Part shown: positions 8,635-16,439 of the stretch, piece by piece | How positions within the stretch are numbered: the first letter of the stretch is position 1 | How the letters are laid out: every line of letters begins with the position of its first letter | DNA from: Caryophanales bacterium | GTDB taxonomy: Bacteria; Bacillota; Bacilli; Alicyclobacillales; SLC66 | NCBI GenBank assembly: GCA_027341705.1 | Contig: DAIELO010000004.1 | Coordinates: 1-23,468, forward strand | Length of the DNA: 23,468 nt | Direction: 5' to 3' | Position numbers and translations under genes: made by a program | The notes under the pieces: model-generated | What the model was told of the DNA's origin: nothing | Seen by the model: only the letters and a program-made list of their open reading frames with translations | The model's database searches: none

Positions 8635-10004
8635 CAAAAAGTGCAATATCACACCAACCGAATAAGATTTCACCAGCGCGCGTGGTGGCACTTTTAGTGC
8701 TTATCAGGGTAGAGCGAGACCACGCGTATTCAGATTTGGCGTGGCAAGAAGAGCGTCAGCGTTTATCTGTGCTTGATGCCGGTCTTGCGCAAGAAGTAAT
8801 ATTTGGCGTTCTCACATGGCGACGACTGCTTGATTACTGGATTCAATCGTTATCGAAAATTTCATTAGAGCGCATGTCACTCGAAGTGCTGACGGTACTG
8901 CGCATGGCATTATTTCAATTGCGATTTTTGGAGCGTGTCCCCGCTTATGCGGTATTGAATGATGCGGTGGAGCAGGCAAAGTCATCTAGCAAAGGTGCCG
9001 CGTCTTTTGTTAACGGGGTGTTGCGCACTGCGGTGCGAGAAGATGACTATCTTCCACCAATTCGAGAGATCGAGGATTGTGAATATACAAGCAAATCAAA
9101 ATGGGGAGTTCAACTGTCTTATCCAGACTGGATGGTTGATTATTTCGTTCGTCATTTTGGTGAAATGGCTTGTCAGATAATGCTTGCCCTCAATCACAAG
9201 CCAGTGCGTGCTGTTCGTGTCAACACGCGTAAAGGAAATCGCACGCATGTTATCGAATTATTGCAACAAGAAGGTGTGGACGCAGCGCCGTCTCCTATAT
9301 CTCCTTATGGTATCCGACTGGCACCTGGCACCCAACCACTTCGCCTGCACGCTTACCAGGAAGGCTTAATTTCCTTACAAGGTGAAAGTTCGATGCTGGT
9401 GGCTCCGCTTTTTGGTGACTTGCGCAAAAAAAGTTTTTTAGACGCTTGTGCCGCGCCGGGTGGGAAAGGGTTACATGTGGCTGAAATTGCGGGCAACGCT
9501 GATGTGACGATGGTGGAGCTCCATCAAAATCGTGCGCAAGTCATTCGTGATCAGGCGGTGCGTCTAGGCATCTTTGCGCAAATTGTTGTTGCTGATGCCA
9601 GAGCGGTGAGCGGTAGTTTTGATGCGGTGCTTTTAGATGCTCCTTGTTCAGGGTTGGGGACGATAGCCAGAAAACCGGATATCAAGTGGAGAATAAGACC
9701 AAAGGATATGGCAACTTTGGTGCCCGTTCAATCAGAATTACTCGATGCGATGGCGGATTGCATCAAGCCTGCGGGAACGTTAGTTTATACGACATGCACA
9801 CTTTCCCCTCAGGAAAACGAAATGCAAATTCAAGGCTTTCTGAGCCGTCATCCAGATTTTGATTTGCAACCTATCCATGAGCTGGACGAGGTAGCCACGA
9901 CAAATGCCCACCACAATCATCAGACGGGAATGACTTATATTTTGCCACAAGATTTTCATGGTGATGGATTTTTCTTGGCTCGCCTAGTTAGGAGGGATAA
10001 TTGA
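8631..10004 (+). CDS. rsmB: 16S rRNA m5C967 methyltransferase RsmB (Sun/Fmu)
   Basis: S-adenosylmethionine-dependent enzyme that makes 5-methylcytosine in 16S rRNA (C967, E. coli numbering). The N-terminal 140 residues form a NusB-like RNA-binding domain (AYAVLNDAVEQAK, ASFVNGVLR). The C-terminal methyltransferase has the SAM-binding DACAAPGGKGLHVAE, the catalytic-loop motif LLDAPCSGLGT with one Cys, and the second catalytic Cys in VYTTCTLSPQENE. The length of 457 residues is usual. The start TTG overlaps the fmt stop by four bases, and rlmN overlaps the stop by one base, so expression is likely coupled throughout fmt-rsmB-rlmN. Confidence 0.96.
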   Translation: MTKSAISHQPNKISPARVVALLVLIRVERDHAYSDLAWQEERQRLSVLDAGLAQEVIFGVLTWRRLLDYWIQSLSKISLERMSLEVLTVLRMALFQLRFLERVPAYAVLNDAVEQAKSSSKGAASFVNGVLRTAVREDDYLPPIREIEDCEYTSKSKWGVQLSYPDWMVDYFVRHFGEMACQIMLALNHKPVRAVRVNTRKGNRTHVIELLQQEGVDAAPSPISPYGIRLAPGTQPLRLHAYQEGLISLQGESSMLVAPLFGDLRKKSFLDACAAPGGKGLHVAEIAGNADVTMVELHQNRAQVIRDQAVRLGIFAQIVVADARAVSGSFDAVLLDAPCSGLGTIARKPDIKWRIRPKDMATLVPVQSELLDAMADCIKPAGTLVYTTCTLSPQENEMQIQGFLSRHPDFDLQPIHELDEVATTNAHHNHQTGMTYILPQDFHGDGFFLARLVRRDN

Positions 10005-11050
10005 TGCAACCTTCTTTGTATGGTTACAAGCTAGATGAGTTAACGTCCTTTCTGGCTGTGCGGGGTGAGCCAAAGTATCGTGCCAAACAGCTTTTCGAAT
10101 GGATCTATAAGCGACGAATCACAGACTTTGATGCGTTGACAAATGTATCTAAGTCATTACGTGACGCATTGCAAGAAGCGTTCACACTTGTTTCTTTGCA
10201 AGAAGTCACGAGGCAAGTTTCAAGCTTAGATGGAACGACGAAATTTCTCTTTGCGTTGCATGATGGGGCAACGATTGAAACAGTCATCATGCCCCATGAT
10301 TACGGTAATAGTGTGTGTGTATCGACACAGGTCGGTTGCAAAATGGGTTGCAAATTCTGTGCGTCTACGCTTGGTGGGCTTGCACGCAATTTGACGACAG
10401 GGGAAATCGTCGAACAAGTAGTGCATTGCCAACGCTTACTTGATGCTAAAGGTGAGCGTGTGTCAAGCGTCGTGCTAATGGGTTCCGGTGAACCGCTGGA
10501 TAATTATGAGGCGGTGACCGCGTTCATTGATATCATTACCGATCCTGATGGTCTGCAAATTGGCCAACGACACATTACGCTTTCGACAGTAGGAATTGTC
10601 CCAGGTATCTATCGTTTGGCAGACGAACGCCGCGGGATTACACTTGCCGTGTCGTTGCACGCGTCAGATGATGAGATGCGTACTCGTATGATGCCAGTAA
10701 ATAAAGCGTATGATATTGCGAGTTTGCTTGAAGCATGTCACTATTACTATAATCAGACTGGACGCAGAATCACTTTTGAATACGCGTTGATCAAAGACCA
10801 CAATGATGATAAAACAGCTGCACGAAAGCTAGCAGACTTGATTGTGTCATTGCCTTGTCATGTGAATGTGATCCCAATCAATTACGTGCAGGAGCGGGGG
10901 CTTGAGCGCACAGCAAATGTGCAAATTCAAGCGTTTATGCGTGAATTGCAGCGTCTTGGCGTTAATGCAACTGCTCGGCGGGAAATGGGCGGGGATATAT
11001 CGGCAGCATGTGGACAGTTGCGAGCAGAACATGCAAAAGAGAGCACTTAG
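10004..11050 (+). CDS. rlmN: dual 23S rRNA/tRNA m2A methyltransferase RlmN (radical SAM)
   Basis: Radical SAM enzyme that methylates carbon 2 of A2503 in 23S rRNA and A37 in some tRNAs. The iron-sulfur cluster motif CxxxCxxC is seen in GCKMGCKFCAST. The SAM-binding GSGEPLDNY and the C-terminal catalytic Cys in ISAACGQL are also present, as are the conserved LSTVGIVPGI and SLHAS. The length is 348 residues. ATG at 10004 is preferred over a TTG one codon upstream because it gives the common TGATG overlap with rsmB and lies six bases after AGGAGGGA. stp follows after 12 bases. Confidence 0.97.
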   Translation: MQPSLYGYKLDELTSFLAVRGEPKYRAKQLFEWIYKRRITDFDALTNVSKSLRDALQEAFTLVSLQEVTRQVSSLDGTTKFLFALHDGATIETVIMPHDYGNSVCVSTQVGCKMGCKFCASTLGGLARNLTTGEIVEQVVHCQRLLDAKGERVSSVVLMGSGEPLDNYEAVTAFIDIITDPDGLQIGQRHITLSTVGIVPGIYRLADERRGITLAVSLHASDDEMRTRMMPVNKAYDIASLLEACHYYYNQTGRRITFEYALIKDHNDDKTAARKLADLIVSLPCHVNVIPINYVQERGLERTANVQIQAFMRELQRLGVNATARREMGGDISAACGQLRAEHAKEST

Positions 11051-11062
11051 GGGGTGAGTGGC

Positions 11063-11812
11063 ATGAGGTTTGCAGCTGCGTCCCATGTTGGTCGTGTGCG
11101 CAAAGTCAATCAGGATAGGTATCTTGTGCAAAAAGAAGAAAGTGGTACATACGTGATCTTGGTGGCTGATGGAATGGGTGGTCACGTGGCGGGAGAAGTT
11201 GCCAGTGAGTTAGCCGTATCTACCATTTGGGATACTTTACAACAGAATAGCAGCTTAACAGATTATAAAAAGCGTTTGATTGCAGCAATCGAATCTGCAA
11301 ACGCTAGAATTTACAAGGAAGCTACTGAAAATGATTTGTATTCTGGGATGGGAACCACTGTTGTCGCTGTGATGGCGACACACGACTCACTGTGGGTAGC
11401 ACATGTGGGGGATAGTCGTGCTTATCTATTGAAACCTGATCTTGCTTTGCAACAATTAACAGAGGATCACTCACTGGTCAACGAGCTGATTCGGCGAGGT
11501 CAAATTCAGCCAGAAGAAGCAGGATCTCATCCTCAACGACACATGTTAACGAGAGCACTGGGCACATTACCAGAAGTGACCATTGAGTGCAAAGAGTGGT
11601 CTTGGCAAGTTCAAGATTTGTTATTAGTTTGTACAGATGGATTGACTACACATGTTGCCGAAGAAAATATTAGCGCTGTATTGACAAGCGATATAGAATT
11701 GTCTGATCAGGTAACTGCGCTGCTTAATTCAGCTTTGGATGAAGGCGGTCATGATAATCTCACATTGGTCGTACTGACCAATGATAGTATTGAGCGGAGG
11801 AGTCAAGAATGA
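11063..11812 (+). CDS. stp: PP2C-type serine/threonine phosphatase Stp/PrpC
   Basis: Metal-dependent phosphatase that removes phosphates placed by the neighbouring kinase PrkC. The PP2C motifs are complete: RKVNQDRY, VADGMGGHVAGE with the metal-binding Asp-Gly, GMGTTVVA, HVGDSRAYLL, TEDHSLV, CTDGLTTHV and GGHDNLTLVV. The length is 249 residues, typical for bacterial PP2C enzymes without extra domains. ATG at 11063 is preferred over a GTG three codons earlier because AGGGGG ends eight bases before it. The stop overlaps the prkC start by four bases (ATGA), so phosphatase and kinase are translated together. Confidence 0.97.
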   Translation: MRFAAASHVGRVRKVNQDRYLVQKEESGTYVILVADGMGGHVAGEVASELAVSTIWDTLQQNSSLTDYKKRLIAAIESANARIYKEATENDLYSGMGTTVVAVMATHDSLWVAHVGDSRAYLLKPDLALQQLTEDHSLVNELIRRGQIQPEEAGSHPQRHMLTRALGTLPEVTIECKEWSWQVQDLLLVCTDGLTTHVAEENISAVLTSDIELSDQVTALLNSALDEGGHDNLTLVVLTNDSIERRSQE

Positions 11813-13947
11813 TCGGGCAAATGCTGGGTGGACGTTATCAAATCCTGGAGCGGATTGGCGGAGGTGGCATGGCCATTGTGTATCGCGGCCTTGACGTCCT
11901 TTTACACCGCCCTGTGGCGGTCAAAACGCTTCGCCCAGAGTTGGTAAGCGATATGGATTTTGTTCGCCGTTTTAAACGCGAGGCACAAGCAGCGGCGAGT
12001 TTGTCGCATCCTAATGTTGTTAATATTTACGATGTGGGTCAGGATCGCGATGCACTTTATATTGTCATGGAATACGTGGATGGAAAAACATTAAAACAGG
12101 TAATTGATGAACGTGCGCCGTTGCCTGTTGAGGAAGCGGTTGATATTGGAAAACAAATTTGCAAAGCGTTATCACACGCACATAATCATAAAATTATACA
12201 CCGGGATATTAAACCGCATAATATACTCATTAATTCTAATGGACTTATAAAAGTGACGGATTTTGGAATTGCAAGGGCGATCACGACCAATACGATTACG
12301 CACCATAACTCATCTGTACTTGGTTCTGTGCATTATTTTTCTCCCGAACAGGCGCGGGGAGGAGTGGCTGATGCCCAATCTGATATTTACTCTCTCGGTG
12401 TGGTTCTATATGAAATGTTGACGGCAAGGTTGCCTTTTTCGGGAGATTCGCCTATTAGCATTGCGCTAAAACATCTACAGGAGCCAATTGTGGAACCGCG
12501 TCATTACATGCCAAAGCTTCCACAAAGTGTAGAGAATGTCGTGCTTCGTGCACTTCGCAAAGAACCTGCAGAACGCTATGCTTCGATACAAGAAATGGAA
12601 AATGATTTGGGGCGGTCACTTCAGACGCCGGATGTGCCTAAATTTCTGCAACAGCGCGTCCAAAGTGAAATTAGCGCTGTCGCGGCAACTAGTTCATCAA
12701 CAATAGACAAAAAACCGCCTGTGAATGGCGAACAGCATAAAACTGGAAAATCAATCATCTGGAAACGGATATTGGTTGTATTTGCTTGGATTGTCGGAGT
12801 GATCGCGCTAGTAGGACTAGCCGCAGTTACGGCGTTTTTTATCTATGTATATTGGTTAAAACCGCAAACATTGCAGCTTCCCAACGTTGTCGGCATGCCT
12901 TTTGCAAGTGCCCGTGAAAAATTAATTTCGCGTGGATTTAAGTCGACCAATATCCACATGACCGACGATCAGAATTCAAATTCCAGTGTGAAGGTTGGTC
13001 AAGTCGAGAGTCAGGATCCGGCACCAGGGAAAGTTCCGACCGATCAGAACGTCAATATTATTGTCAAAACAGCTTCTTCGCAGGTATCAATGCCTGCACT
13101 TACGGGATTTTCGCAAACTGCCGCTGTTCAGCAATTAAACGACTTAGGTGTGTCGAGTGGCAATATTAAATTTATCAATCAGCAAAGTGGTGCAGTTGCT
13201 GTGAATCAGGTAATATCAACGATTCCAGTAGCCAATACGACGTTTAGTCCCAATACCACGATAGTGACACTGATTATCAGTTCAGGGTCGCAGTATGCTG
13301 CGGTACCTGATGTGCAAAATCAATCGTTAAGTAAAGCGACAACCATTCTTCAAGCAGATGGTTTTATCTTGGGGCATGTGACAAAGACGTCGTCATTTAC
13401 AGTTACCGCCAATCAGGTGATTTCGCAATCGCCCTTGCCAGGCGAACAGGCGACCACAAGTTCTAAGGTTAATCTAACGGTGAGCAGCGGACAGCCTTCG
13501 GGAACGGCCGTGATCAATGCACAGGTGGTCGTCACCTTGCCTGCGTCTTCTAGTTTGCCTGTGAGTGTAAGAATTGACGCTACTGATGCGTTGGGAACGC
13601 GCACAGCAATTAACACGACACAAAATAACCCGCAGGCAACGTATCAAGTGAGTTTGACGACTACGCCTACTGTTCCGGGGCAAATTGTCGTTTATGAAAA
13701 TGGTGCGATCGTATCTTCGCAAATTGTTTCCAGTGCAAATTCACAAGTCAATGTAAGTGGAGGCAATGCTGGTACACCAAGTACGGGTCCATCTGGTACG
13801 GGTACACCAGGTACGGGTACACCAGGTACAGGCACACCAGGTACAGGCACACCAGGTTCAAGCACACCGGGTACAGGCACTGGCACACCAAGTACTGGCA
13901 CAACGCGAACCGGAACGCAATCAAGTGGAAATGGAATCCAAAGCTGA
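11809..13947 (+). CDS. prkC: Ser/Thr protein kinase PrkC with three PASTA domains and a Gly/Thr/Pro repeat tail
   Basis: Membrane kinase that senses peptidoglycan fragments outside the cell and phosphorylates cytoplasmic Ser/Thr targets; in Bacillus it affects spore germination and cell-wall metabolism. The kinase domain (about residues 11-270) has a Gly-rich loop, Lys39, HRDIKPHN with Asp133, and DFG with Asp151. A juxtamembrane linker is followed by one membrane helix (about 318-346) and three PASTA domains (about 354-420, 423-492, 494-562). A further beta-rich domain (about 565-650) resembles the C-terminal Ig-like domain of B. subtilis PrkC. The final 60 residues are a low-complexity tail of GTGTP repeats, not part of the usual family plan, giving 712 residues against about 648 in B. 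subtilis. AGCGGAGGAG precedes the ATG. Confidence 0.96.
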   Translation: MIGQMLGGRYQILERIGGGGMAIVYRGLDVLLHRPVAVKTLRPELVSDMDFVRRFKREAQAAASLSHPNVVNIYDVGQDRDALYIVMEYVDGKTLKQVIDERAPLPVEEAVDIGKQICKALSHAHNHKIIHRDIKPHNILINSNGLIKVTDFGIARAITTNTITHHNSSVLGSVHYFSPEQARGGVADAQSDIYSLGVVLYEMLTARLPFSGDSPISIALKHLQEPIVEPRHYMPKLPQSVENVVLRALRKEPAERYASIQEMENDLGRSLQTPDVPKFLQQRVQSEISAVAATSSSTIDKKPPVNGEQHKTGKSIIWKRILVVFAWIVGVIALVGLAAVTAFFIYVYWLKPQTLQLPNVVGMPFASAREKLISRGFKSTNIHMTDDQNSNSSVKVGQVESQDPAPGKVPTDQNVNIIVKTASSQVSMPALTGFSQTAAVQQLNDLGVSSGNIKFINQQSGAVAVNQVISTIPVANTTFSPNTTIVTLIISSGSQYAAVPDVQNQSLSKATTILQADGFILGHVTKTSSFTVTANQVISQSPLPGEQATTSSKVNLTVSSGQPSGTAVINAQVVVTLPASSSLPVSVRIDATDALGTRTAINTTQNNPQATYQVSLTTTPTVPGQIVVYENGAIVSSQIVSSANSQVNVSGGNAGTPSTGPSGTGTPGTGTPGTGTPGTGTPGSSTPGTGTGTPSTGTTRTGTQSSGNGIQS
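13795..13890 (+). repeat. 15-base tandem repeat coding the GTGTP tail of PrkC
   Basis: Near-identical units beginning GGTACNGGNACACCA run in succession at 13795, 13810, 13825, 13840 and 13855, with a degenerate, longer unit from 13870. Each unit encodes Gly-Thr-Gly-Thr-Pro (one is Gly-Ser-Ser-Thr-Pro). Units are in frame, so gain or loss changes tail length without a frameshift. Looser variants of the same motif extend on both sides, from about 13771 to 13915. Confidence 0.9.
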
Positions 13948-13964
13948 TCAAGGGAGTTGATGCT

Positions 13965-14849
13965 GTGCGGCGTAAGGGTCGAATTATCAAAGCCGTCTCT
14001 GGATTTTACTATGTCTATTCTCATGGATCACCACTTCGGCAATGCCGTGCGCGGGGTATATTCAAATTACAAGAATTGACCCCGCTTGTGGGGGATTATG
14101 TAACGTTTAGTGCAGAGGGGGACAATGACGGAATCATTGAATCGATTGATGAGCGCTCTAGCCAGTTGATTCGACCTTCAGTCGCCAACATTGATCAGGT
14201 CATATTAGTGTTTTCACTGCTAGAACCACCGATTACCTATTATCAGTTGGATAAAATGATTGCCATGATTGAGAGGCAGCGTCTGCCGCTGATTTTGGTA
14301 TTCACCAAAGCGGATCTGCCTGGTGCAGATCCGGTATATGATGCGGTGTCGGTAGTGTACTCTGCTCTTTATCCTGTGCTCAAAACTAGCGTGGAGTCCG
14401 AGATTGGCATGGTTGAATTGGGCACGCATTTGTTTGGCAAAACATCAGCAATTGCAGGTATATCTGGTGTAGGCAAATCCAGCCTACTTCGCTATTTGAT
14501 TCCTGAGGCCATTGTGGAGACTGGTGAAGTGAGTAAACGCGGGTTGCGTGGTCGGCATACGACAAGGCACGTGGAGCTCTTTTTTTGGAAAGATGGATAT
14601 ATTTTGGATACGCCGGGATTCTCACAATTTTCATTTTCCAATGTAGAACCAATAGAGGTTCAGGAAATGTTTCGAGATGTGTTAACATTGGCCAATCAAT
14701 GTGAGTTTCGTGGTTGTCTGCATGAAAGTGAACAAGGGTGCATGGTGCGTGATGCATATGAAAAACATCAGTTGCCACCTAGTCGTTATCAGAGTTATCT
14801 GCACCTTTTGGCAGAAGTGAAACAATTGAAAGTGAGGCGTTATACATGA
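13965..14849 (+). CDS. rsgA: ribosome small-subunit maturation GTPase RsgA (YloQ/YjeQ)
   Basis: Circularly permuted GTPase that acts late in 30S subunit assembly. After an OB-fold (about residues 1-65, starting [16 protein letters not shown]) the GTPase motifs come in permuted order: FTKADL (G4), then [11 protein letters not shown] (G1), the TTRHVELF switch region, and DTPGFSQF (G3). A C-terminal zinc site with [14 protein letters not shown] supplies three Cys and one His. The length is 294 residues. The start is GTG with AAGGGAG eight to nine bases upstream. It lies 17 bases after prkC; its kinase neighbour phosphorylates RsgA in B. subtilis. rpe overlaps by four bases. Confidence 0.96.
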   Translation: MRRKGRIIKAVSGFYYVYSHGSPLRQCRARGIFKLQELTPLVGDYVTFSAEGDNDGIIESIDERSSQLIRPSVANIDQVILVFSLLEPPITYYQLDKMIAMIERQRLPLILVFTKADLPGADPVYDAVSVVYSALYPVLKTSVESEIGMVELGTHLFGKTSAIAGISGVGKSSLLRYLIPEAIVETGEVSKRGLRGRHTTRHVELFFWKDGYILDTPGFSQFSFSNVEPIEVQEMFRDVLTLANQCEFRGCLHESEQGCMVRDAYEKHQLPPSRYQSYLHLLAEVKQLKVRRYT

Positions 14850-15499
14850 ATGTGTTAGTGGCACCGTCGATTTTGTCTGGGGATTTTGCCGCACTGGGTA
14901 AAACGATTGAGGATTTGACACGAGCAGGCGCGGATATGATCCACATTGACGTGATGGATGGTCACTTTGTGCCTAATTTAACGATTGGGCCAGCAGTGAT
15001 TGCAGCTTTGCGGTCGTATACTTCATTGCCGTTTGATGTGCACTTAATGATTGAAAATCCTGAATTATCATTGCGTGATTATTATCAGGCAGGCGCAGAC
15101 ATTTTGACTGTTCATGCCGAGTCCACCCACCACTTGCAACGCTTACTTCAACAAATTAAAAGTCTTGGTGCTAAGGCTGGTCTTGCGATGAATCCGGCAA
15201 CGTCAGCAGACGTGATCGATTATGTGTACGACCTGTTAGATCTCGTTTTGGTGATGTCGGTAAATCCGGGGTTTGGTGGGCAAGCATTTATTCCATCAAC
15301 ACTCCATAAAATACATACTATCAGGGAAAAATTGAATGCCTATGGGAATCCTGATGTGTTGCTTGAAGTGGATGGTGGGATAATTCCTGAGACTGCAAGG
15401 CAGTGTGTACAAGCAGGAGCAAATTTGCTTGTGGCAGGGGCTCATGTTTTTCGTGCAAGTTCACTAGAAGAGGGGATTACATCACTTCGGCGCTTCTAG
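14846..15499 (+). CDS. rpe: ribulose-phosphate 3-epimerase
   Basis: TIM-barrel metalloenzyme of the pentose phosphate pathway that interconverts ribulose 5-phosphate and xylulose 5-phosphate. The protein of 217 residues begins [13 protein letters not shown] and contains [17 protein letters not shown] with metal-binding His and Asp, DVHLMI, the active-site loop [11 protein letters not shown], and the phosphate-binding VDGGI. ATG overlaps the rsgA stop (ATGA). In B. subtilis the next gene is thiN (yloS); here it is absent and spoVM follows directly. Confidence 0.97.
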   Translation: MNVLVAPSILSGDFAALGKTIEDLTRAGADMIHIDVMDGHFVPNLTIGPAVIAALRSYTSLPFDVHLMIENPELSLRDYYQAGADILTVHAESTHHLQRLLQQIKSLGAKAGLAMNPATSADVIDYVYDLLDLVLVMSVNPGFGGQAFIPSTLHKIHTIREKLNAYGNPDVLLEVDGGIIPETARQCVQAGANLLVAGAHVFRASSLEEGITSLRRF

Positions 15500-15528
15500 G
15501 CACATTGAAGATCACCGTATCATATAGT
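15500..15528 (+). promoter_or_regulatory. candidate sigma-E promoter for spoVM
   Basis: GCACATT at 15500-15506 and CATATAGT at 15521-15528, 14 bases apart, resemble the sporulation sigma-E elements (about kmATATT and CATACAnT) with one mismatch in each. The expected start would be about 45 bases before the spoVM GTG. spoVM of B. subtilis is known to be transcribed in the mother cell by sigma-E, which supports the reading. The match is by eye. Confidence 0.45.
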
Positions 15529-15578
15529 GAATGAGTATGTATGGCGGAGAAGGATTCAAGCTGGCGGGGGGGAGAATC

Positions 15579-15659
15579 GTGCGTTTTTATACAATCAAAT
15601 TACCACGATTTCTAGGGGGAATCATCAGAGCGCTGCTCGGTGCGCGGGGACGTGGATAA
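15579..15659 (+). CDS. spoVM: stage V sporulation protein SpoVM (26 residues)
   Basis: Amphipathic helical peptide that recognises the convex forespore membrane and anchors the SpoIVA basement layer of the spore coat in the mother cell. The translation has 26 residues, the same length as B. subtilis SpoVM, beginning RFYTIKLPRFLGGIIRALLG; the central Pro9 and the GGI-R-A--G pattern match. The start is GTG, preceded by a G-rich Shine-Dalgarno (GGGGGGGAGA). It lies between rpe and rpmB as in B. subtilis. The tail differs (ARGRG instead of SFRKD) but keeps basic charge. The gene is direct evidence that the organism descends from an endospore former. Confidence 0.95.
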   Translation: MRFYTIKLPRFLGGIIRALLGARGRG

Positions 15660-15674
15660 GTAAATAGATAATAG

Positions 15675-15702
15675 AAAAAGCACCCAATGCGGTGCTTTTT
15701 TT
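15675..15702. terminator. bidirectional rho-independent terminator between spoVM and rpmB
   Basis: GCACC at 15680-15684 pairs with GGTGC at 15691-15695 around a six-base loop, flanked by an A-run before and a T-run after, which extend the stem and supply a U-tract on either strand. It can end the long operon from the left and rpmB transcription from the right. Confidence 0.88.
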
Positions 15703-15717
15703 ATAAAAAATAATAAT

Positions 15718-15909
15718 TTAGATGGCTCGTGTTACTTTACCGCCCTTTAAGCAACGGCTGCAAACGCGCATGCGTTTCGCAGTGCCGTTCACATTAACGC
15801 GTACTTCATGGAGATTGGGAAGCCATCTTCGCTTTGTCAGGATGTGCGAGTGGCTGACCGCATTTCCGACGCTGGGGCCTTTTCCACATACTTCACAACG
15901 TCTTGCCAT
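15718..15909 (-). CDS. rpmB: 50S ribosomal protein L28
   Basis: Ribosomal protein of 63 residues, [20 protein letters not shown] at the N-terminus, with the second motif [11 protein letters not shown] near the end. The two CxxC pairs mark the zinc-binding form. The gene runs opposite to all others in the window, as in B. subtilis. Its Shine-Dalgarno, GGGGGGTG, lies directly before the ATG on the - strand, and a strong promoter lies further upstream. It ends at the terminator shared with spoVM. Confidence 0.97.
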   Translation of the reverse strand: MARRCEVCGKGPSVGNAVSHSHILTKRRWLPNLHEVRVNVNGTAKRMRVCSRCLKGGKVTRAI

Positions 15910-15944
15910 GTCACACCCCCCTTTTTCGTCTAAATAACTCGTCT

Positions 15945-15973
15945 ATCATAGCATACGGTGTTGGCGTGTGCAA
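15945..15973 (-). promoter_or_regulatory. sigma-A promoter for rpmB
   Basis: Read on the - strand, TTGCAC (15973-15968) and TATGAT (15950-15945) are separated by 17 bases, and the -10 box is preceded by TGC, the extended -10 motif. This predicts a short leader of about 30 bases before rpmB. The divergent Asp23-family gene starts about 55 bases from the -35 box, and no equally good promoter is seen for it. Confidence 0.8.
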
Positions 15974-16029
15974 TTTTAATTTGTCTGTAGTAAACTAAAA
16001 CAAAGAATCATCGTTAAGGAGTGAGCTAG

Positions 16030-16413
16030 ATGCCAACTGTAATCAATACTGAGTATGGGAAAATCACCATTACTGAAGCGGTGATCGCTTCGGCCGTTGG
16101 AATGGCAGCGTTAGATACATATGGGGTCGCGGATATGGCGCCTCGTCGAAACGTCAGGGATAGTTTAACAGGGTTGCTTGGTAGGGAAGATCCGGCGCGA
16201 GGAGTGGAAATTCGCTCGCTAGTAGATAAGCTAGAGATTATTCTGTATATCATCGTGAACTATGGTTCGCGAATTCCAGACGTGGCCGATCGATTGCGTG
16301 AGAACGTCAATGTTGCGTTACAAGATTCTCTAGGACTTGTTGCTGATCAGGTCAACATTAGTGTGCAAGGGGTCAAGATTCTGAATACTCCACCACCGTT
16401 GTTGTTGAACTAA
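16030..16413 (+). CDS. yloU: Asp23/Gls24 (DUF322) family protein, YloU type
   Basis: Alkaline-shock-protein-23 family member of unknown precise function; relatives are abundant cell-envelope stress proteins. The 127-residue protein has the family pattern: GKITITEAVIASAVGMAAL at the N-terminus and a second alpha/beta half with VNVALQDSLGLVADQVNISVQGVK. No membrane segment or signal peptide is seen, so it is probably cytoplasmic. AAGGAGTGAG lies just before the ATG. In B. subtilis the next genes are yloV (DAK-domain, fatty-acid kinase like) and the serine dehydratase genes; here recG follows after 26 bases, so those are missing. No clear sigma-A promoter is visible upstream. Confidence 0.93.
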   Translation: MPTVINTEYGKITITEAVIASAVGMAALDTYGVADMAPRRNVRDSLTGLLGREDPARGVEIRSLVDKLEIILYIIVNYGSRIPDVADRLRENVNVALQDSLGLVADQVNISVQGVKILNTPPPLLLN

Positions 16414-16439
16414 CTGCTGACAGGGAGGTCGTAAACAGG

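Noticed and set aside
13692..14024. A 110-codon - strand frame rich in GVPVPGV repeats opposite the prkC tail
   Set aside because: It is the reverse reading of the 15-base repeat that encodes the PrkC tail, and it runs into rsgA. No Shine-Dalgarno or promoter supports it.
15541..15615. A short + strand frame starting MAEKDSSW overlapping spoVM
   Set aside because: It has no Shine-Dalgarno and overlaps the spoVM codons in another frame; SpoVM matches its family over all conserved positions.
15722..15937. A 71-codon + strand frame opposite rpmB
   Set aside because: The - strand encodes a complete L28 protein with promoter, Shine-Dalgarno and terminator, so the opposite frame is a shadow.
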